Assembly (NCBI GenBank): GCA_029570205.1
Contig: JAKQSI010000118.1
Location: 62,001-126,000, forward strand
DNA: 64,000 nucleotides
Direction: 5' to 3'
From: Candidatus Omnitrophota bacterium
GTDB taxonomy: Bacteria; Hinthialibacterota; Hinthialibacteria; Hinthialibacterales; JAKPRU01
In this document: positions 59,532 to 64,000 of the stretch, in pieces
Layout: the number at the start of each line of letters is the position of its first letter
Position numbering within the stretch: position 1 is the first letter of the stretch
Position numbers and translations under genes: made by a program
Notes under the pieces: generated by a model
What the model saw: only the letters and a program-made list of their open reading frames with translations
What the model was told of the DNA's origin: nothing
Databases searched by the model: none

Positions 59532-60560
59532 ATGACGGAAATTACTCAACCGCATGACCACTTTTTTCGATTGACATTCTCCGACCCGGAAATCGTCGAG
59601 GACATCCTTTTCAACAACCTCCCCCAAATTGCCTGTCACCTGGTCCCGGGCAGCCTGGACAACACCGGGGAATCCTTCGTGAGTCCCCAATTGCGCGAGT
59701 ACATATCCGATATGCTTTATCGTGCTCAGCTCAAAAGGGGAAAAGGGGCCTACCTCTACTTATTGTTCGAGCATAAGAGCCATCCCGAACCCGAGGTGGC
59801 GTTCGATCTGCTGCGCTACATGGTGCGGATTTGGGAACGGTTTCGCGATCAAGGATCCCCCGAAGGTTTCCCGCATATCATTCCGATCGTATTCTATCAT
59901 GGAAAAGAGTTCTGGAACGGCAATACAAATTTCGCCGGTCTTTTTGAGCAGATCGAGGAACTGCAAGCATACGTACCGACCTTTGAATATTGTCTTTATG
60001 ATCTGTCGCGGTATAGTGAAAAGGAGATTCGAGGGCAGGTATTCTCGCGGGTCGCTTTGCTGTCGATGAAATATATTTACAGCGCCGATTTGGGGGAGGA
60101 GTTTGTGCGGATTTGCGAATCGTTATCCAGTGCCCGGGCAAACCCGCGTTTTCTTGATTTCCTGCGGAGCCTGCTGGAATATATCGGGGCCGCATCGGAC
60201 CGGGTCAGCGAGGAGCAGATACAAGCGGGTGTGAAGAAGATTCTACCGGATTCAGGAGATGAAATCGTGCAGACGTTATTTGACAGACTCCGTGAACAAG
60301 GTTTGGAACAAGGTTTGGAACAAGGTCTGGAACGAGGTCTGGAACAGGGTCTCATGCGAGGCCGCGAGGAAGGACGCGAGGAAGGGCGTCGAACCGGATT
60401 ACAGGAAGCTATTGAGCTGGCTTTGGAATTGAAATTCGGAGATGAGGGATTATTGTTGGCTCCCAAGATTCAAGAGATTTCCTCTGTTGAGAAGCTCGAG
60501 CAGATCAAGAACGCGATCCGAAAATCAGAGAAACTGATCGAAATAGCCTTGTTGCTTTGA
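59532..60560 (+). CDS. Rpn family recombination-promoting nuclease / putative transposase
   Basis: The protein (342 residues) has the YhgA/Rpn N-terminus: HDHFFRLTFSDPEIVEDILFNNLP, YISDMLYRAQLKRGKGAYLYLLFEHKSHPEPEVAFDLLRYMVRIWERF, where Asp and Glu-His-Lys form the PD-(D/E)xK catalytic core. Rpn proteins cut DNA and raise recombination. The C-terminal third is helical and includes a run of LEQG/LERG repeats (RLREQGLEQGLEQGLERGLEQGLMRGREEGREEGRR) encoded by near-identical 12-base units, a feature typical of this family. The start follows a weak GAGAG site. It lies downstream of the radical SAM gene on the same strand. Confidence 0.88.
   Translation: MTEITQPHDHFFRLTFSDPEIVEDILFNNLPQIACHLVPGSLDNTGESFVSPQLREYISDMLYRAQLKRGKGAYLYLLFEHKSHPEPEVAFDLLRYMVRIWERFRDQGSPEGFPHIIPIVFYHGKEFWNGNTNFAGLFEQIEELQAYVPTFEYCLYDLSRYSEKEIRGQVFSRVALLSMKYIYSADLGEEFVRICESLSSARANPRFLDFLRSLLEYIGAASDRVSEEQIQAGVKKILPDSGDEIVQTLFDRLREQGLEQGLEQGLERGLEQGLMRGREEGREEGRRTGLQEAIELALELKFGDEGLLLAPKIQEISSVEKLEQIKNAIRKSEKLIEIALLL
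60296..60390 (+). repeat. In-frame tandem 12-base repeat inside the Rpn gene
   Basis: GAACAAGGTTTG-type units occur five times in a row, with decay at the 3' end into GAGGAAGGACGC-type units. Unit length is a multiple of three, so gain or loss of units changes protein length without breaking the frame. Confidence 0.7.
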
Positions 60561-60629
60561 TGTCTCTTGGCGCTTTGTTGCATCCCGTTATCCGACAAGA
60601 CGTCAAGTATGATAGGGAGAGGTATTCAC

Positions 60630-62450
60630 TCAATCCAGCTGAAACGTGCTTCGCCAGTCCTCGGTTTCTTTCCAGGCCGGCTGGTCTTCCTTCTTCAGAA
60701 TGAAACCGCCGATCACCAGGTCATCGATATGTGTCCGCATGAAACATCGGTACGCATCTTCCGGTGTGCAGACGATCGGCTCCCCGCGCACATTGAAACT
60801 GGTGTTGACAATCACCGCGCAGCCGGTTTTTCTTTCAAACGCCGCAATCGTGTCGTAGTAAAGCGGGTGATCCTCCCGCGCGATGGTCTGAATCCGCGCA
60901 GAATAGTCCACATGAGTCACTGCCGGTATGTCCGACCGAACAACATAAAGTTTATCCAGGCCAAACAAAGCCTCCTGTTCGGTTGACATAGGGATTCGCC
61001 TGTGAGATCGGACCGGCGCGACCAGCAGCATATAGGGCGACTCCCGGTCCAGTTCAAAATAATCCGACACACGTTCCCGCAAAACCGCCGGCGCAAACGG
61101 TCGAAACGATTCCCGGAACTTGATTTTCAGGTTCATGGTTTCCTGCATTCGGGGCGACCGTGCATCTCCCAGAATACTTCGGGAGCCTAACGCCCGTGGC
61201 CCGAATTCCATCCTTCCCTGGAACCATCCCACCACTCGTTCCTGCATCAGCAAATCCGCCACCCGTTCGGGAATCTGCTCCATCGGAACGGGGATCACGG
61301 TCGCTCCCATTGCCTTCAGCCGACGCTCGATTTCCTCATTGGAGTATTCCGGCCCCAGCAGGGAGGCTTTCATTCGATCTCTGCCGTCCGGCGTTGCAAA
61401 CCGGTCGTTCTTGAGGTAACGATGATACACCGCCAGCGCCGCCCCCAGTGCGCCACCCGCATCCCCTGCCGCGGGCTGGATCCACAAATCCCTGAATGGG
61501 CCATCACGCAAAATCCGCCCGTTGCCGACACAATTCAGCGCCACACCGCCTGCCAGGCAAAGGTTCTGCTCACCCGTGAGACGGTGAACGTATCGACTCA
61601 TTCGAAGCATCACTTCTTCCGTTATATCCTGCACAGAGCGGGCTAAATCCATTTCCCGTTGGGTCAGCGGCGATTCCGGCTTTCGCGGCGGTCCGCCGAA
61701 CAAGCGATCAAATGCGCCGTTGGTCATGGTCAAGCCACAATGGTAGTTGAAAAAGTCCAGGTTGACTTTGAACGACCCGTCTTCTTTGACATCCAGAAGG
61801 TTGTCAAGAATCGTCTGCACATAAGTTGGCCTGCCGTATGGGGCCAGACCCATTACCTTGTATTCTCCGGAATTTACTCTGAAACCCGTATAATAGGTAA
61901 ATGCGGAATACAGCATCCCCAGCGAATGCGGAAACTTCGTTTCCGCCAGGATGTCTATATCGTTTCCGTGTCCATGTCCGCAGGTGGTGGTGGCCCATTC
62001 ACCCACACCGTCAATGGTCAGAATGGCTGCACTGTCGAACGGCGACGGGTAGAACGCACTGGCCGCGTGGCTTTCATGATGATCCCCGAACAACACCTTC
62101 CCGTCGTAATCGAGCTCCTTCTTGATGGTATCCACCATCCAGAGCTTCTCTTTCAACCAAAGCGGCATGGCGGCCAGGAAAGACTGAATCCCCTTGGGAA
62201 CCGATCCCAGGTAGGTTTCCAGTAGACGGTCGAATTTCAGAATGGGCTTATCGTAAAACACGACGTAATCCACATCGCCGACAGAAATCCCGGCGGTTTC
62301 CAGGCAAGCTCGCGCCGCGTTGCCCGGGAACGATTGATCATGCTTCTTGCGGGTGAACCGCTCTTCCTGCGCGGCGGCGACAATCTCACCATCCCCCACC
62401 AATGCCGCCGCACTGTCATGATAGAATGCTGATATACCAAGAATCCACAT
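60630..62450 (-). CDS. Carbamoyltransferase (NodU/CmcH/TobZ family)
   Basis: The protein (606 residues) carries the two domains of the family: a YrdC-like/Kae1-like N-terminus with WILGISAFYHDSAAALVGDGEIVAAAQEERFTRKKHD, DHHESHAASAFYPSPFDSAAILTIDGVGEWATT, and a C-terminal O-carbamoyl domain with LAGGVALNCVGNGRIL, GWFQGRMEFGPRALGSRSILGDARSP and NTSFNVRGEPIVCTPEDA. It uses carbamoyl phosphate and ATP to carbamoylate a hydroxyl, usually on a sugar. GLAPYGRP and the ATP-binding loops are intact. The neighbouring glycosyltransferase (50 bases upstream, same strand) supports a role in surface-glycan decoration. The ribosome-binding site is weak. Confidence 0.92.
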   Translation of the reverse strand: MWILGISAFYHDSAAALVGDGEIVAAAQEERFTRKKHDQSFPGNAARACLETAGISVGDVDYVVFYDKPILKFDRLLETYLGSVPKGIQSFLAAMPLWLKEKLWMVDTIKKELDYDGKVLFGDHHESHAASAFYPSPFDSAAILTIDGVGEWATTTCGHGHGNDIDILAETKFPHSLGMLYSAFTYYTGFRVNSGEYKVMGLAPYGRPTYVQTILDNLLDVKEDGSFKVNLDFFNYHCGLTMTNGAFDRLFGGPPRKPESPLTQREMDLARSVQDITEEVMLRMSRYVHRLTGEQNLCLAGGVALNCVGNGRILRDGPFRDLWIQPAAGDAGGALGAALAVYHRYLKNDRFATPDGRDRMKASLLGPEYSNEEIERRLKAMGATVIPVPMEQIPERVADLLMQERVVGWFQGRMEFGPRALGSRSILGDARSPRMQETMNLKIKFRESFRPFAPAVLRERVSDYFELDRESPYMLLVAPVRSHRRIPMSTEQEALFGLDKLYVVRSDIPAVTHVDYSARIQTIAREDHPLYYDTIAAFERKTGCAVIVNTSFNVRGEPIVCTPEDAYRCFMRTHIDDLVIGGFILKKEDQPAWKETEDWRSTFQLD

Positions 62451-62500
62451 ACCCTTTGACCGTCCCTATGCAGAGATAGGATGGGCGGAATTACCGCCGC

Positions 62501-63310
62501 TCACTGTCTTTTCATCTTACCTTTGGGGGACCAATGCCCGAAGTGAATCCGCCACCACATGCGAAATACCGTGTTCAGAGTCCGGGGGACATGGCTGGGA
62601 CGCAGCGAACTCTCCCCGGCCTGGCGCGGGTAATGCTTGACCCCCTTTTCGAAAATTCGAAAATTCCACCGTCGCGCGCGGGCCACCAGTTCGGTATCGA
62701 TGAAGAAATCGTTGGTTTCCAGGTCGATACTCTCCAGGACCTCCCGGCGCATCAACTTGAACGAGCAATCCACGTCGCGCACACGCACCCGAAACAGCAG
62801 GCGCACCAGGCGGTTGTATCCCCATGACAGAAACAGCCGCAAAAGCGGATCATACCGATAGACCCGAAAACCCACCACAAGATCGTTCTCGATAATGTGC
62901 GGCAGGAAATAGCGCAGATCTCCGATACTGAACTGCCGGTCCGAATCCGTGTAAAACACCAGGGGATATCGCGCCGCATCGAATCCCCTTCGCAGCGCAG
63001 CCCCGTATCCCAGGTTGGTTTCATGCGACAGGCACCGGATGAGTTCGGGATGTTTCTGTGCCATCTCGTCGGCTCTTTTGCCCGTGTCGTCGCGGCTGCC
63101 ATCGTTCACCACGATGATCTCATACAAGACAGCGGATTTTTCCTGGGCGTTGTCTTGGGCGAGGTTGGCAGGCTCCAGTGCCCGGCACACCTGCTGCAAA
63201 TGCGGTCGGAGTTTCTCCAGCTCGGCCAATGCCTCTTCCAGAAGGGGGACAATGTTGTCCTCTTCGTTGTATGCGGGAAGAACCACCGTTAGCCCCATGG
63301 ATTCCGACAT
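62501..63310 (-). CDS. Glycosyltransferase family 2 (DPM1-like)
   Basis: The protein (269 residues from ATG 63310, with CGGAG upstream; the track uses an earlier TTG) has the GT-A core LTVVLPAYNEEDNIVPLLEEAL, YEIIVVNDGSRDDTGKRADEM, NLGYGAALRRGFDAARYPLVFYTDSDRQF with the DSD metal site, and DVDCSFKLMRREVLE. These are features of dolichyl/polyprenyl-phosphate mannose synthase-like enzymes that load a sugar onto a lipid carrier. There is no C-terminal membrane pair, so it is a soluble or peripheral form. It probably shares a transcript with the carbamoyltransferase downstream. Confidence 0.9.
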   Translation of the reverse strand: MSESMGLTVVLPAYNEEDNIVPLLEEALAELEKLRPHLQQVCRALEPANLAQDNAQEKSAVLYEIIVVNDGSRDDTGKRADEMAQKHPELIRCLSHETNLGYGAALRRGFDAARYPLVFYTDSDRQFSIGDLRYFLPHIIENDLVVGFRVYRYDPLLRLFLSWGYNRLVRLLFRVRVRDVDCSFKLMRREVLESIDLETNDFFIDTELVARARRWNFRIFEKGVKHYPRQAGESSLRPSHVPRTLNTVFRMWWRIHFGHWSPKGKMKRQ

Positions 63311-63410
63311 ATCGGGATCGCTCCGATTAAATAGTTGTCGCTCCAATAAAACGCCATTCTAATGTACGATGATGAAATTGTCTCGACAAACGCCAACTTA
63401 AAGCGGGCAG

Positions 63411-63430
63411 GACGGGCCTCCGCGCCTGTC
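63411..63430. repeat. Hairpin element overlapping a stop codon
   Basis: GACGGGC-CTCCGC-GCCTGTC is a GACAGGC-type element with one G.U-compatible change. Its 3' end overlaps the stop codon (TCA on the plus strand, 63429-63431) of the peptide-binding protein gene. Confidence 0.7.
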
Positions 63431-64000
63431 AATGGCCCAATTCTAACCACACCTCTTTCAGCGGCCTTCGGTCCATGGCGTTCAGCTCCAATCCTCGGAC
63501 GTACGGCTGAACTAGACGGGTTGTGTGCTGATAATTGATCAGCAGCCAGGGGCAAACCTCCATAACAATTTCCTCGGCCTGACGGTACAGGTCAAATCGC
63601 TTTTCGGTATCCAGCGTCCGCAACGCTTCCCGGAACAGCGCATCGAATCGCGGATCGGAAAACCGTGTAGCATTCGGCCCGGCCGGGCTGAAATTTCGCG
63701 AGTCGAACAAGGCCAGAAAGTTCTCCGGGTCCACATAATCGGCATTCCATCCCAATCGAAAAAACGCGACATCACCTCGCTCCACCGTATCCAGATGCTG
63801 TGACCATTCCACAACCTTCAACCGGATCTTGAATCCGACATCTTCCAGTTGTTGCTGGATCACCTCGGCGAGCAGCTCGTTGAGACGACCGGCGGAGTTC
63901 AGTTGCAGAGTGATTTCCGGCAGGTTTTTTCCACCCGGATATCCCGCCTCGGCGAGAAGGCTTCGCGCCTTCTCCGGATCGTAGGTAAATCCCCACACCC
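63429..64000 (-). CDS. Peptide/oligosaccharide ABC transporter substrate-binding protein, C-terminal part
   Basis: The gene runs off the right edge; the visible 190 codons are its 3' end. FTYDPEKARSLLAEAGYPGGKNLPEITLQLNSAGRLNELLAEVIQQQLEDVGFKIRLKVVEWSQHLDTV and VAFFRLGWNADYVDPENFLALFDS...NATRFSDPRFDALFREALRTLDTEKRFDLYRQAEEIVMEVCPWLLINYQHTTRLVQPYVRG are the standard C-terminal landmarks of family 5 solute-binding proteins (DppA/OppA-like). It captures peptides or similar ligands outside the inner membrane for a permease encoded beyond the window. The GTG at 63998 listed as a start is internal. Confidence 0.92.
   Translation of the reverse strand, partial: VWGFTYDPEKARSLLAEAGYPGGKNLPEITLQLNSAGRLNELLAEVIQQQLEDVGFKIRLKVVEWSQHLDTVERGDVAFFRLGWNADYVDPENFLALFDSRNFSPAGPNATRFSDPRFDALFREALRTLDTEKRFDLYRQAEEIVMEVCPWLLINYQHTTRLVQPYVRGLELNAMDRRPLKEVWLELGH

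Noticed and set aside
1-64000. tRNA, rRNA, IS elements or prophage genes
   Set aside because: I looked for cloverleaf-type tRNA ends, rRNA-like stretches, transposase motifs and terminal inverted repeats and found none that I can support. The Rpn-type protein is a nuclease family named after transposases, but no element ends were seen around it.

Overview
The window is about 64 kb of bacterial chromosome with moderately high GC, most likely from an uncultured environmental lineage. Pointers are: many Tat- or Sec-exported proteins of unknown function, a Tat-lipoprotein Gfo/Idh/MocA oxidoreductase, a secreted PQQ-type beta-propeller giant, a G-type pseudopilin, a dockerin-like/PT-linker/IPT protein and secreted glycoside hydrolases (GH106-like, GH42-like, GH28). 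This mix is usual in Planctomycetes-like, Hydrogenedentota or Sumerlaeota genomes; the exact phylum is a guess. UGA is used as a normal stop. I saw no rRNA, tRNA, IS element or CRISPR array.

Layout. 0-9 kb: a GH106-like gene running off the left edge (absent from the supplied ORF track), an anchored protein, folK, and the citramalate synthase cimA behind an isoleucine-type attenuator, then the secreted methyltransferase-like/beta-propeller protein. 9-26 kb: pseudopilin, Tat oxidoreductase, a lipoprotein, a methyltransferase plus MsbA-like ABC exporter, a GH42-like hydrolase, a sodium/solute symporter, a GSA-aminotransferase-like enzyme, small proteins, an O-methyltransferase and a C45-type Ntn hydrolase. 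26-35 kb: zinc-ribbon protein, an exported repeat protein broken by a one-base frameshift, an LTXXQ protein, aconitase, the dockerin/IPT protein and a PP-loop enzyme. 36-46 kb (minus strand): an EcoRI-family endonuclease with a D12-class DNA methylase, HtrA protease, DnaG primase, a glycosyltransferase and a large zinc metalloprotease, with dense hairpin-repeat arrays between several of these genes. 46-64 kb: glycosyltransferases (one fused to a methyltransferase), RidA, GH28, guanylate kinase, a GT39-like membrane protein, CCA-adding enzyme, CoA-disulfide-reductase-like protein, Mrp ATPase with a radical SAM protein, an Rpn-type nuclease, a carbamoyltransferase, GT2 and a partial peptide-binding protein.

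Two non-coding features stand out. One is a complete-looking ribosome-mediated attenuator (leader peptide with six Ile codons, candidate antiterminator, strong terminator) in front of cimA. The other is a window-wide superfamily of short intergenic hairpins with a common CAGGC-loop-GCCTG core, whose outer stem pairs change in a compensated way (GCCAGGC/GCCTGGC, GACAGGC/GCCTGTC, CACAGGC/GCCTGTG). They occur singly, in tandem arrays of 7 and 16 units, and as mosaics, and three of them sit directly against stop codons.
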